In this document: positions 23,285 to 33,410 of the stretch, one piece after another
Position numbering within the stretch: position 1 is the stretch's first letter
Layout: every line of letters starts with the position of its first letter
NCBI GenBank assembly: GCA_013407085.1
Contig: JACCGJ010003603.1
Span: 1-64,000, forward strand
DNA length: 64,000 nucleotides
Reading direction: 5' to 3'
Origin: Atriophallophorus winterbourni
Lineage: Eukaryota; Platyhelminthes; Trematoda; Plagiorchiida; Microphallidae
The notes under the pieces: generated by a model
What the model was told of the DNA's origin: nothing
Databases searched by the model: none
The model's input: the letters and a program-made list of their open reading frames with translations, nothing else
Position numbers and translations under genes: made by a program

Positions 23285-24466
23285 TCGGTGCGGTTCGTTG
23301 TGAAAACCCTATTTAACAGTATATTCAATGTTATGGTTGCTTCATTCGAAGAACAATTTGAGGAACGAACGAACCGTGTAAACATGTTCGTAATAGATTA
23401 CATTAGAGCTATCTTTAATTTATATGTACAACAATTCAAAAAAAATTAATTGATTATTAATGATAATATAAATCATTTTCAGATTTTTCAAAACAACAGG
23501 AAAATTACTAATGATGAACAATGCCGATAACTTCGAATGTTCTGTGATTATAAAATGCGTAGTCAGCGGTGATTCATCAGCCGCGAATGCAAAAGGCGAA
23601 GAAAGCGTCATTGAGGCGATGAAATATGACGGAAGCAATGAAATTCGCCAAACAATTGTGGCGCGCACAGAGTCGGAGCGCACGGTCCAAGAAAATCAGC
23701 CATTTTCAATTGCATGTCTAGCAGTGTCGAAAAGTGAAATCACTCCTGCTTGGAGTTTCACTAAGCTTAGATCCACATCCCGAACTGACTTGTTGCAAGT
23801 AAATCACTATATTTAAAGGGAACAGAGATTTTGTTGAATAAATATGCAATATATCGGGTATAGTTATTTTGATGATTGTTTGACTACGAATACGTACAAC
23901 AAGCTTTCCACAAAATGTTTATTATAGCCTTTTTGTACTGGAAACTTAGTTCAAATAGAAAATACCGTAGTTTTAGCTATTTTAAATGTGATTACAATTA
24001 GAGCTTCTGGCGAATAGCATAGACGTTCACATTTATTTTGATTATATAAGTGTTTTCTTAGAGTTTTTTTCTATACAATCAAGTATTCGGGCGAATTCAT
24101 CATATTCATACCTATAATTATAATTGCAATAAGTATTATTGCCTTTAAAGCAAGATATATGACAGTGATGATTATTTGACTTCGGTGGAGACGCATTTAA
24201 TTTCTTACCGTCCTTAAAAATAAGGTTGTTACCCATAACTGGTCGTCTTTTTCTGACAATATACAATGTAATTCGTACGATAGCTGCGGAAAAACACGTT
24301 TTGCTGATGATGTTCATCACACAAACTGCTGCAGATCATCGATAAACTTCCGGTTCATTATTCCAACATTTTAGCTGATGACATAATTTGGTAGATTTTA
24401 AACATCAGCAATTTGATCCGAAGGTTTGTGTTGATCGTTTCAGAAATAACTACATAAACCACACGT
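23285..24466 (+). repeat. Left arm of large inverted repeat
   Basis: About 1.18 kb that matches the reverse complement of 27913-29095. By eye, identity is about 98 percent over the exon (23547-23816), 92-95 percent just downstream, about 84 percent near the inner end and about 80 percent with indels upstream. It contains candidate exon 4 of the Ig-like gene and its flanking intron. Confidence 0.9.
23483..23798 (+). CDS. Candidate exon 4: Ig domain 1 F strand and Ig domain 2 B/C strands
   Basis: Acceptor CATTTTCAG (23474-23482) and donor GTAAAT (23799) bound 316 nt, entering in phase 2 and leaving in phase 0. Residues run F-F-K-T-T-G-K-L-L-M, then N-A-D-N-F-E-C-S-V (the Asp-x-aromatic-x-Cys of an Ig F strand), an acidic/charged linker, then Q-P-F-S-I-A-C-L-A-V (second-domain B strand) and T-P-A-W-S-F (C strand Trp). 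The open frame extends five codons past the donor into a TAA, so a terminal exon is a formal alternative. The exon is duplicated in inverted orientation at 28582-28853. Confidence 0.5.
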
Positions 24467-24972
24467 TTGATATGAACTAATAAATTGTTTCTCGATTCAT
24501 TAATTATCTCAATCTGCACAACGCTAATCGCGTTATCCAGAGAGTCCCAGAGCTTTTGATAAAGGCGATTGGTCTAATGCGTTTAATACGCACAAAACAA
24601 GAAATCAAATATGCATATCTAAGACAACAGAATAACTAATCAGAGCACTGATCTGAAATATGTCAATTCCAGATATCGCTCATTAATTTATTATCTATAT
24701 TCTTTATTTTATTTTAGAGTAGATAATCATTACATATATCTTCTGAAAACAGATTTGTATCATTAGGCCTTTATAACCACCGAGTAACTGCGCTGATTAT
24801 TAACCTTTATATTTTATGTAATATTTAATATAAAACAGATATTTTTCACGTATACCTGCATATATCTCCATCAATGGTTAAATAAGCCTTGCAAAAGAGA
24901 CTAATAGAATTTTTAATCGTTGATGAAAATATTCTTTTCTACGATACATTTCATCTGCCTTCCTTTCGACAG
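24467..24972. other. Presumed intron
   Basis: AT-rich; begins the loop of the inverted repeat. An extra exon of length 3n+1 would be needed somewhere between 23799 and 24972 to join exons 4 and 5 in frame; I cannot place it. Confidence 0.4.
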
Positions 24973-25100
24973 GCACGTCTTCCAGAGATTACACTCATAC
25001 AACGGAACTCTTCGTTTGGAAAGCCGAAGCTGCGCACGAAGGAAAGCATACTTGTCGCTATCCGGGGTTATCTTATGTAGATTACTTGGTAAACGTTGAT
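24973..25100 (+). CDS. Candidate exon 5: Ig domain 2 F/G strands
   Basis: A strong acceptor (CTGCCTTCCTTTCGACAG, 24955-24972) opens a frame encoding T-E-L-F-V-W-K-A-E-A-A-H-E-G-K-H-T-C-R-Y-P-G and then Y-L-V-N-V-D, a good match to the D/E to G strands of an Ig domain (small-x-G-x-x-x-C, then alternating hydrophobics). The donor would be GTGGGT after phase 1. Trp of exon 4 to this Cys is about 43 residues, normal for an Ig domain. The Ig frame enters in phase 1 whereas exon 4 exits in phase 0, an unresolved mismatch. No transmembrane or tail exon was found; an AATAAA at about 25792 could be a poly(A) signal. Confidence 0.45.
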
Positions 25101-26049
25101 GGTGGGTGAAAACAAAAATATATTCACAATTAATAACAGCAACAACATCGAATTCATATTCAAAACAACAGCCATTGGTTAAATAATTTCAAGTTGATAC
25201 ACAAATGTTTCTAAATTATTTAAAGTAAACTTATCCGGTTGAAATTAGAGATTAAATCGCTTCAGATTATATTGCAAAGCCACCCGTCAATTGCATGAAT
25301 AAACTTAAATGGATTAATTTGGACACCGGATAGGATTTTATAAATTTAAAATGATTAATTTCATTTCTTGGAATTAAATAATTCAACTCTTTGTGTTTAA
25401 AAGCTTTTTTCAATAAATTGACTTATAAATGATTATTTTTAGTTTACAACGTTGCTCACGCTTCAACAAACTATCTTGGCGATTAAGAGGTATATGTTTG
25501 ATACCGTTCGTGTATCAATAATGGAAACAAATTGTATGCAATTGGCTAGAGCTTTTTTCAATATGTTTCAAACCTGAAGAAGTTTCTATGGCTTTCAAAT
25601 TTTCTTGCTGCTATGTTTAAATGTTAGCGCACAAAACTTATAAACTCCTACGCCCCATTGCGCAAGTCATATGAAGGCTGCTGGATCAAACTAATATTCG
25701 TGAAACCGTGTATTATATGGAGATAAGACGACTCAATCGAGATATATCTGAAGTTGTGTATGTTGCCATTCTCCATGTGTAAACGACGGATCAATAAAAG
25801 AAAATATAGACAAAAGCCCTGATCTGTGTGCTGGTTAACAATGTATGACCAATGTCTTAATTTATGCTACATCGGTCATTTAATCGAAACAATATTGATA
25901 GATATATGATTGACTCTTCAACTTCGTTCGTAATAAAAATTGCGAATTTTTCTAACTTGAATTAAAGAACAGGAGTAATAATTGAATAAACCAAGAGCCA
26001 GAAACTACGAGTTTCAGAAAGCTGCAGAAAAGCTGTGGGACTCTTTGGA
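25101..26049. other. Nothing recognised
   Basis: AT-rich loop sequence. No exon with convincing splice sites; AATAAA near 25792. Confidence 0.45.
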
Positions 26050-26420
26050 TATCGTTTGCCACACTGTTTTTCTGACCTGTCATTATCCTTTTGCTTGACG
26101 GACCCTTTTGGTTATTTTGACTCCGATTTACTGCGCACAATTTGACGTAATCTTGATTTCGTGGGACGGTCGGACATTTGAACTTGATTTGGTTTTTGAC
26201 TCGTGTACGTATCTTGGTAGGTAATCGATATTGTTTAACAATGACTCGGATTTTACCTGGTTGACCACAATATGTCAGGCTTGTTTTTACAATTTTTTCA
26301 TTGCCTTAATACAGTACCGCGTTTATAGACAAATTCGCTTCGGGTTCTGATAAACCTCTGGGATTTTGCGCGTCACTCAACTTGGGACGTTTCATTCATT
26401 GTTAAATACAATCAAATGTA
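26050..26420 (-). repeat. Direct repeat, copy 1, with decayed ORF
   Basis: About 370 bp matching 27520-27890 in the same orientation at roughly 80 percent by eye. On the minus strand both copies read the same protein: S-D-A-Q-N-P-R-G-L-S-E-P near the start and K-F-K-C-P-T-V-P-R-N later. In this copy a stop follows V-L-Y. I do not recognise the protein. The pair could be ends of one element or two tandem copies. Confidence 0.75.
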
Positions 26421-26857
26421 CTTAAATAGATAGTACTACATAGTGCTCAATCAATTCGGAGTGTTCATTTGTCTTCCCGAATTACGATTCGATATTTTCG
26501 AACAATCATCTAGCTGGTGGAATGTTCAAGAAAGTTTTAACCATGTCGCTCGAGAACAAATACTCTACTGAGTTGGATTTGATTTTTGATACCTTTCCTG
26601 AGGACACATTCACTAATGACTCTCCCCACAGTTCATTTTATCAATCTTTGCAAACATTCGGACACTGTTTCGATTAACCAGCAGAGGCAAGACTCGACGA
26701 AATAAAAGGAAAAAGAAAAGCAAGAGAGAGGAGAAAATTAGAGCACGAAATTGCTATCGATTAAATTGTAATTGAGATAAAGACAGAAAAAGTATAAAAC
26801 ACTATTCAGAAAGAATGCTGAGTCTCCTTACTGATGACGAAAATCATTTCGAAAATA

Positions 26858-26930
26858 TTGTCGCCACCGATGGTCGAACCTGCGACCTCAGTGCCCCGAG
26901 CGAAGCAGATAACCACAGCACCTGACCACA
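26858..26930 (-). mobile_element. tRNA-derived SINE head
   Basis: On the minus strand TGGTCAGGTGC (26928-26918) resembles a pol III A box and GGTTCGACC (26880-26872) matches the B box GGTTCGANNC. Their starts are 48 nt apart, the tRNA spacing. The sequence between does not fold into a standard tRNA, and the 3' side runs on without an acceptor stem, so it is a tRNA-derived promoter head of a SINE rather than a tRNA gene. Its body and tail, to the left, I cannot delimit. Confidence 0.6.
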
Positions 26931-27519
26931 TTTCCTGTTGTCCAAACAAAAATATCCAAAGGTTTGACTGCAGAATCTCTGGTTAACTATAAATTTCGGT
27001 TGATGTTTTGATCGAAATGCACCCGTTGCAGATGTTGATGACTTTGTCGCGATTCAACCTTTCTCACAAAGTTGGGGACGTCCTGCTTGTTTCAGTACGC
27101 CTCGTTATAATCGTGATAATTTGACCACTGATTTTACTGAGACTGATGTGAGTACGCCATCAGAAGGTCTGTTGAAGACACATCTGGATATTCCCACGAA
27201 ACGTGTACTTGATCTCGGATTTGGCGGGGGACCTGGCCGAGTTGCTGACATGTCCATTTCACGTGACCGCCGGAACAGTCCGGAAGGTTGTGGTGGTGCT
27301 ATATCGAACTATAAAATGTAACCAGTAGACGTGATCGGTTTTTATGCTTTTTCGAGTTCAAATGTGTGTGTATCGGAGCAAAATCTCGTTAAAGAGAAAA
27401 TCCCTCCGATTGACAATTGTTCATACCTGATGAAGAATGAAAGGAACTGAAATTCCGCGTGGAACGAAATCATTGCTGGCTTTGGGGGGCGGTTTCGCTT
27501 CTTTCCGTTCGGTCAATAT
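26931..27519. other. Between direct repeats; unassigned
   Basis: A plus frame at 27121-27321 (66 codons, Gly/Asp-rich) and another at 27437 have no recognisable motif. Slightly more GC-rich than its surroundings around 27180-27310. Confidence 0.4.
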
Positions 27520-27890
27520 CGCTTTTCACACTGTTATTCTGACCTGTCATTATCCTATTGCTTTACGGACGCTTTTGCTTATTTTGACCTTGATTTACTG
27601 CTCACAATTTGTGGTAATCTCGATTGCGTGGGACAGTGGGGCATTTGAACTTGAATTGATTTTTGAATCGTGTACGTAACTTGCTACGTACTCGATATTG
27701 TTTGACATCGACCTGGATATTACCCGGTTGACCCCAATATTTGATGTTTGTTTTTACTATTTTTTGATTACCACAAAACAGTACCGCTTTTATAGACAAA
27801 TCTGCTTTGGGTTCTGATAAACCTCTGGGATTTTGCGCGTCACTCAACGTTTGACGTTTTATTGATTGTCAAGTACAATCAAAATCGAAA
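27520..27890 (-). repeat. Direct repeat, copy 2, with 82-codon ORF
   Basis: Second copy of the 370-bp repeat. The minus frame 27847-27602 is open for 81 codons: S-D-A-Q-N-P-R-G-L-S-E-P, K-A-V-L-F-C-G-N-Q-K-I, and C-P-T-V-P-R-N-R-D-Y, strongly basic. Conserved residues between copies suggest both derive from a protein-coding ancestor. No family recognised. It ends just before the right arm of the inverted repeat. Confidence 0.7.
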
Positions 27891-27912
27891 AACCTTTTAT
27901 AAGTGCTTTTTA

Positions 27913-29095
27913 AACGAGTGGATGATGTCGTTAATTCTGAACCGATGAACACAAACCTTCTGATTAAAGTGCTGATGTTTAAAATCTGCCAAATTATGTC
28001 ATGACCTGAGATTTTAGAATAATGTTCCGGAAGCCTATCAATAATCCGAAACAGATTGTGTGATAAAAATTATGAGCACAACGTGTTTTTTCGCAGCTAT
28101 ATTACGAATCAAATTGTATATTGTCAGAAAAAGACGACCAGTTATGCGTGCAACCTTACTTTCACTGTTGGTTAGAAATTAAATGCCTATCCACAAACGT
28201 CACGTAATCATCACTGCCATATATCTTGCTTTAAAGGCAATAATTCGTATAACAATTATAATTAAAGTTATGCATATGATGAATTTGCCCGAATACTTGA
28301 TAGTAAAGAATAAAATTTTAAGAAAATACTTATATAATCAAAAATAAATGTGATTGTCTATGCTATTTGCCACAAGCTTTAATTGTACTCACACTTAAAA
28401 TAGCTAAAACTACGTTATTTTCTATTTGAACTAAGTTTTCCGTACGAAAATGCTATGATAAACATTTTGTGGAAAGCTTGTTGTACGTATTCGTAGTCAA
28501 ACAATCATCAAAATAACTATACTCGATATATTGCATATTTATTCAACTAAATCTCTGTTCGCTTCAAATATAGTGATTTACTTGCAACAAGTCAGTTGGG
28601 GATGTGGATCTAAGCTTAGTGAATCTCCAAGCAGGAGTGATTTCACTTTTCGACACTGCTAGACATGAAATTGAAAATGGCTGATTTTCTTGGACCGTGC
28701 GCACCGACTCTGTGCGCGCCACAATTGTCTGGCGAATTTCATTGCTTCCGTCATATTTCATCGCCTCAATGACGCTTTCTTCGCCTTTTGCATTCGCGGC
28801 TGATGAATCACCGCTGACTACGCATTTTATAATCACAGAACTTTCGAATTTTTCTGTAAAAATCGAAATATGTTGTTATGAAAAATATGAAAATGATTTT
28901 ATATTCTCACAAATAATCAATTACTTTTTTGAATTGTTCTGCATAAAAAATGAAGATAGCTCTAAAGTAATCCACTATGAAAATGTTTAAACGGTTCGTT
29001 CTTTCCGCAAATTGTTGTTCGAATGAAGTAAACATAACATTGAATCTACTGTTGAATAGGGTTCTTACAACGAACCGAGACGGTCGAAAACAGAA
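27913..29095 (-). repeat. Right arm of large inverted repeat
   Basis: Reverse-complement partner of 23285-24466. The inner boundary is near 27913, 3.4 kb from the end of the left arm; the outer boundary is near 29095, after which the two sides are unrelated. Confidence 0.9.
28582..28853 (-). pseudogene. Inverted copy of Ig exon 4, probably non-functional
   Basis: Over the 90 codons shared with exon 4 I count five base differences, four of which change the residue (E to V, A to S, S to R, R to P). The GTAAAT donor is kept. Upstream, the acceptor used by exon 4 is altered (CAG to CAT), although a TTTTTACAG lies closer, and the F-strand Cys codon TGT reads AGT (Ser). The copy would therefore lose the disulfide of the first Ig domain. 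No other exon of the gene is present on this strand nearby. Confidence 0.7.
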
Positions 29096-29569
29096 TCACA
29101 TGGTGATCCCTAGTCAATCGATCGAGGCGTTGATGGTTGCCTAGTGTCACATAACTCATTGAAACTATGCTTACTGCCACCAGCTGAATATAACCAACAG
29201 CCCGAAACAAGTTGTATTGTGAAAGTGTCGAGGATGTGTGCAACACCGTAAGTTGGTCATAAATCAGCGCCCCGAGCAATTGAAGAGCAAACCGAATGTG
29301 ATTTCCATTTTTGAACTTTGTGGTCCGTTTGTCGAAATTTATCAAGCCGTGGCTTCAATATTTATCAAATTTACCACATTTAAACTGAAATTAAAGTTAA
29401 TTTAAAATCGCAAACATCCAAGAACATGTTGTCGTCTGTACGTTTGAGGGATGTAAGCAACATATTAATTTGGTAACCGTTATATTGCGTTAACGTCTGA
29501 CCAGCTTAATTAACTCCTATTCATTCCCATACATAAATCAGATTGATTGTTATAAAATTTATCAAATCA
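29096..29569. other. Unassigned; one 99-codon minus frame
   Basis: The minus frame 29345-29046 runs into the arm of the inverted repeat. It is hydrophobic with many Leu/Val/Ser but shows no motif. I do not call a gene. Confidence 0.4.
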
Positions 29570-30034
29570 TTTCGAAATGGTTTGTTAGAATGAGACATCG
29601 TAGACGGTCAGGAAATTTTGAATGCGCCGATGAATTCGCTCAAATTCTAGAGATGCTGAATTCTGATTCACGCTTCACATCATCAAATCAATACCTTCAT
29701 TCACTGTGTCCGCGGACCAGTCTCAGGAAGAAATTGATGCAATTGCCTTGCACACTTATTTCTTTCAAATCGCCATCCTTGTAGATGGGATTAATCAGGG
29801 CAGTTTTCCAAGTTTCTGGTACAGAGCTCTGCTCGAACATCATCGTGAATACGTCAGATGTCAGTATTGCCAACTCGAAAGTTAGATTGTACAAAATGTT
29901 TGCGTGTGAGCCTGTTCTCTCTATCGTCATTAATTTTGTTTTAAACAAATTTGGGGGGAAACTCCTCTTCTTGAATAATTGGAAGGCTGCAGCTGTCAGA
30001 GTTTAAAGGCTATCCATGGGTCGACACTTGTGAG
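29570..30034 (-). pseudogene. CR1-like RT fingers, left part of element split by gypsy
   Basis: Minus strand: a frame from 29948 carries V-F-T-M-M-F-E-Q-S-S-V-P-E-T-W-K-T-A-L-I and P-I-Y-K-D-G-D, the start of a CR1-type RT, and near 29570 L-T-N-H-F-E, the same block as at the left window edge. It ends at 30034, one base before the gypsy target-site duplication. Linker and endonuclease of the same element resume at 34083, on the far side of the gypsy insertion. Confidence 0.8.
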
Positions 30035-30039
30035 ATAAC
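30035..30039 (+). repeat. Left target-site duplication ATAAC
   Basis: ATAAC directly abuts the TGTTATATTC start of the left LTR and is repeated at 34078-34082. Confidence 0.85.
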
Positions 30040-30230
30040 TGTTATATTCACAAGTAAGCACAAAGCACTTATTCCCGAAAGAACAGCAAGAAAAAACGAC
30101 GGGACTTGTGAACGAAACCAGTGTTATATTATTGATGGACAAAGTTCAAAAGCGTGGCGCGTGAGTGATCGATCGGGAATCAATAAGTCAACGCACACAA
30201 CTGACAGGTCTATGGAGCGTAGACACAACA
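30040..30230 (-). repeat. 3' LTR (191 bp)
   Basis: On the + strand it begins TGTTATATTCAC and ends GTAGACACAACA, giving the TG...CA ends of an LTR. It carries a 42-bp stretch absent from the other LTR. Confidence 0.92.
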
Positions 30231-30244
30231 CCACTCTCCCTTTT
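30231..30244 (-). promoter_or_regulatory. Polypurine tract
   Basis: On the minus strand AAAAGGGAGAGTGG lies immediately upstream of the 3' LTR. It is the expected RNase H-resistant primer for plus-strand DNA synthesis. Confidence 0.8.
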
Positions 30245-31290
30245 ACTGTTCGAGCTAATCCGCTACGCTTGGTAGTGGTCGACGAGTTTACGTACCCTGA
30301 GTGTTCTTCGCAATTGGCTATACACTCAAGCTTGTGGTTGCTGCGTTGCTCTGTCACATACGGGCATTTTAATGGCCGATCCTCGGAAGCACTATAGACG
30401 CGTCTGGCAATAACTTTTGTAACATCCTCTGATTCGTAAGTGCCGGGTGTCAACACAGTTTTTATTTTCGTGGGTGCTTTAAAAGCGCACTCCCCCTTGA
30501 ACCAATTTAGATTTCTAACGCGCACAGTTGAACCAGGTTGGAGTGTTTGCCCATGCCGCCTGTATTTGTTTTGATAACATTGTCGACGAAGCTGCTCGTC
30601 ATTATTGATTCTCTGCGCCGGTCGAAATGCGGCATTTTACTTTGTACGAACTTGTCTCCCAAACATAAGCTCACAGGGTGTTTTTCCTGTGGCAGAATGT
30701 GGTGTCGTTCGGTATGTGGATAAAGCCAAAATTAGGGCGTCCTCCCACGAATCACCTTGCAACTTTATGGTTTGTACGGACTCCTACAGTGTTCTGTTAA
30801 GACGCTCAACCATTCCGTTCGCTGCTGGATTGCAAGGCACTGGTGAAGTGTGCTTGATGCCATCGAAGTGGAGAAATTCTGTAAACTCGTTGCTACGAAA
30901 TTGTGGACCGTTATCGGTAACTAATTACTCGGGTAATCCGAATCTCGCGAAAAGATACTGCAACCACTTGATCACGGTTTTTGACGTCACCTCACCACAA
31001 AGTAGTGCTTCAGGCCATTTGGTGTAGAAGCAAGTTGTAACAAGCATGTTTCTTTTAGATGACGGAGCTCGCATAAAAGGGCCCATGATGTCAATTGCTA
31101 TTTTTGCCCAAGGGTGCATAGGATGTTCAATCGGTTGAATGGGGGGTTGTATTGGCATGACACATTTATCAGCGTGTTGACAACATGCCCACTGACGAAC
31201 AGCAGCTTCAATTGAGGCACTCAGTCTTGGCCACCAATAGTATTCACGAATACGTGATTTAGTTCGTACAATTTCGGGATGTCAATCGTG
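30245..31290 (-). pseudogene. Gypsy integrase
   Basis: Integrase inserts the DNA copy. From the right: a zinc-binding N-terminal region (R-I-R-E-Y-Y-W-W-P-R-L then C-C-Q-H-A-D-K), catalytic Asp 1 in A-I-D-I-M-G-P (about 31095), Asp 2 in D-N-G-P-Q-F (about 30910) and Glu in N-G-M-V-E-R-L (about 30820): the D,D-E triad is complete. Stops lie after L-N-R-T-L and after V-R-T-K. The C-terminal region holds V-R-V-R-N-L-N-W-F and then an open basic stretch to 30124, overlapping the LTR. Confidence 0.9.
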
Positions 31291-31876
31291 GCCACAAGCA
31301 ATCACTGTTGGTATTACAGTTTCCGGAACAACGATACGGTTGCCCCTTGTGATGCAATGATTCACGAGAGTTAATTCGTGTCTTACAGCATAGAGCGAAT
31401 TCAACTCAACAGGAATAAGCTTCTTACTTGACCATGTAGTCTGGAGGTATCCGCGAAGCTTTTGTAGTAAACTATCTTTTTCGGTATGATCATTTATCAA
31501 TCTTTGTGTTATAGCCCCCAGATGGGTAACCTCAAAATTAGCAATCAGTGTCACCTCGGTTAGATCTTCATTTTCATAAACATTTTCCATTGGCAAACGA
31601 GACAAAGCATCCGGGACGCGGTTTTGTGATTCAGGAATATATTTTACTTTAAAGTCGTAAGCTAACAATCGGTTTTCGATAAGGTACGTGATGCATAGGC
31701 AATAACTTTTTCAGTCCCCTGCTGAATCTGTGACAGAACCGCTCCAAGCCCAACATCTGACGCGTCAGTTGTAACAAACTTCGGGCAACCCTCATCACAA
31801 ATAGACAATGTGGGAGATAAGGACACCATCCGGCGGATCTGATTATATGCATCCTCCTAAGCCGACTTTCAGTCAA
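31282..31876 (-). pseudogene. Gypsy RNase H and connection, internally deleted
   Basis: From the right, the tether and RNase H start (T-D-A-S-D-V-G-L-G-A-V, first catalytic Asp present) lie in one frame around 31780-31680, ending at S-R-T-L-S-K. The sequence then jumps to Y-D-F-K-V-K-Y-I-P-E and P-D-A-L-S-R-L-P, the RNase H end, in another frame (31668-31282). Roughly 60 residues expected between, including the Glu and second Asp, are gone. Confidence 0.85.
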
Positions 31877-32489
31877 ATGCTATGTCAAGTCTGCTGAGCC
31901 GACGTAGGGGCTCTGTGAGTGTGGCAAAATTATGTAAATGTCGAAGCTGATAGGAACACAACCCTGGAAAATGTTTGATCTGTTCACTGTCCTGTGGTTT
32001 CGGGCATTGCAATATTGCCTGTGTGTTTTTAACATTCGGCCGGACGCCTGCGGATGAAATTAAATGACTCAAAAATTCGACTTCTTGAGCACAATATTGG
32101 CATTTCTGAATGTTCAGACGTATGTTCAAAGAATTGAGACGATTCAACACTGTATTAAGATTAATTTCAAGTTCCTCCAAAGATGATCCGAAAAAACAGA
32201 TATCATACATATAGGCGATGCAGCCGGGTATGTCGGACAATGCTAATGTGATAAATTTCTGCCAGGCTGCTGGAGCGCTGTTAAGACCCATAGGAAGAAC
32301 TTTGCACTGATACAATCCATTAGGTGTAAGGAAGGCTGTCAGTGGTCCAGATTCGTCTGTTAAAGGCATGTATAAATATGCACTTCGGATGTCCAGTTTT
32401 GAGAAGATTCTTGCTCCTGAGAGCTTCACAATCAATTCATCAGATGTAGGAAGTGGAAATGTTTCCACAATGACATATTTATTAAGCAT
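31869..32489 (-). pseudogene. Gypsy reverse transcriptase core
   Basis: An open 206-codon frame with S-K-L-D-I-R-S-A-Y (motif A, Asp present), F-L-T-P-N-G-L-Y-Q-C-K-V-L-P-M-G-L-N-S-A-P (motif B), and A-Y-M-Y-D-I-C-F-F where Y-x-D-D-I is required: a single GAT to TAT change removes the first motif C Asp. Thereafter F-L-S-H-L-I-S-S-A-G-V and P-x-P-Q-D-S-E-Q-I-K-H-F follow the family pattern. It is separated from the RT N-terminus by a frameshift near 32510. Confidence 0.93.
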
Positions 32490-32528
32490 CCTTAAGTCAG
32501 TGCATATGCGAATGGTTCTGTCTTTCTT

Positions 32529-33410
32529 TCAAACCGCTAACAAGGGATGCACCCATTCAGAACATTGTATGGGTTCAATCAAATCATCTGCAACCATCTT
32601 GCTCAACGCATCACAAACGGAACTGCGTTTTGTCAAAGGAATGGGCCGTGGATGATATATAGCAAAAGGTCGAGCATCAGACCGTAGATCTATCCTGTGC
32701 TTGCCCTTCGGGATTCGTTCTGATTCATCCCGAAACAAGTTAGGGAAACGAGGTTCCAGTTTATCAATACACACCTGAGCAATCGTCATTCTTTCAATAG
32801 AAGGAGTCACTTGCAGCGATACATTAGCATTTCGACCAAGTAACGGTTTGCTGTTAGTGTGCGACACGTAAACGGCAACAACGGATTTAAACTCCTTTTC
32901 CAGAAATATGGGCACGTTTAGAAATCCCAGAATGGGCACACGGTTTTTCGTGTAACTTCCAAAAACATAATTCGATGGTTGAATAGAGAATGACTGTAAT
33001 TGCGTACAATAAAACTCGTACGGAACGATTGTCATTGGACAAGCTGAATCTAATTCCACAGGCAAAGTTATCATTCTGTCACCCAAGCAAAAATGTACTG
33101 TACGGATATCAGAAGAAGGTAATTTGGGTTCAATTGCAGAGCATGTAGTAAGTTCGTGACTAGAAATGCCATAAATATGTTCAGCTTCCGATGTTGCTGT
33201 ATTAGAATCGACCATGTCTGTGTCACTTGTATCAACTTGAGAAACTGTTTGAGACCGACATACACGAGCAAAGTGACCGAGCTTACCACATTTGTTACAC
33301 TTGCCTTTGCGAGCTTGGCAATATGGACTGTTCGCTAAATGTTGGTTACTCCCACAACGGAAACAGCTCAGGGCCGATGATTTCGAACGTTGGGCAGAAG
33401 CTGGCTTCAC
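32529..33410 (-). pseudogene. Gypsy gag zinc knuckles, protease and RT N-terminus
   Basis: A 293-codon open frame. Two zinc knuckles open it: Cys16, Cys19, His24, Cys31, then Cys38, Cys41, His46, Cys51 (the second a perfect CX2CX4HX4C), which bind element RNA in the particle. Near residue 117 is the aspartic protease site, L-D-S-A-C, with Ala-Cys where DTG/DSG is normal, so activity is doubtful. From about residue 220, P-K-G-K-H-R-I-D-L and W-V-H-P-L-L-A-V are the RT N-terminus. Gag, protease and RT share one frame here, as in several gypsy lineages. Confidence 0.92.

Noticed and set aside
23240..23448. An open plus frame (through F-N-V-M-V-A-S-F-E-E-Q-F-E-E-R-T) kept open in both arms of the inverted repeat, suggesting another exon.
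   Set aside because: Residue differences between arms (about a third) are what neutral drift at this DNA divergence would give, and no matching splice sites were found.
24240..24320. A possible 50-nt micro-exon on the minus strand (TTTTTCCGCAG acceptor, GGTAACA donor) with its counterpart at 28095-28145.
   Set aside because: It lies on the strand opposite to the Ig exons in both arms and the donor is lost in the right arm; too short to support.
26858..26930. A functional tRNA gene on the minus strand.
   Set aside because: No acceptor stem or anticodon arm forms around the A and B boxes.
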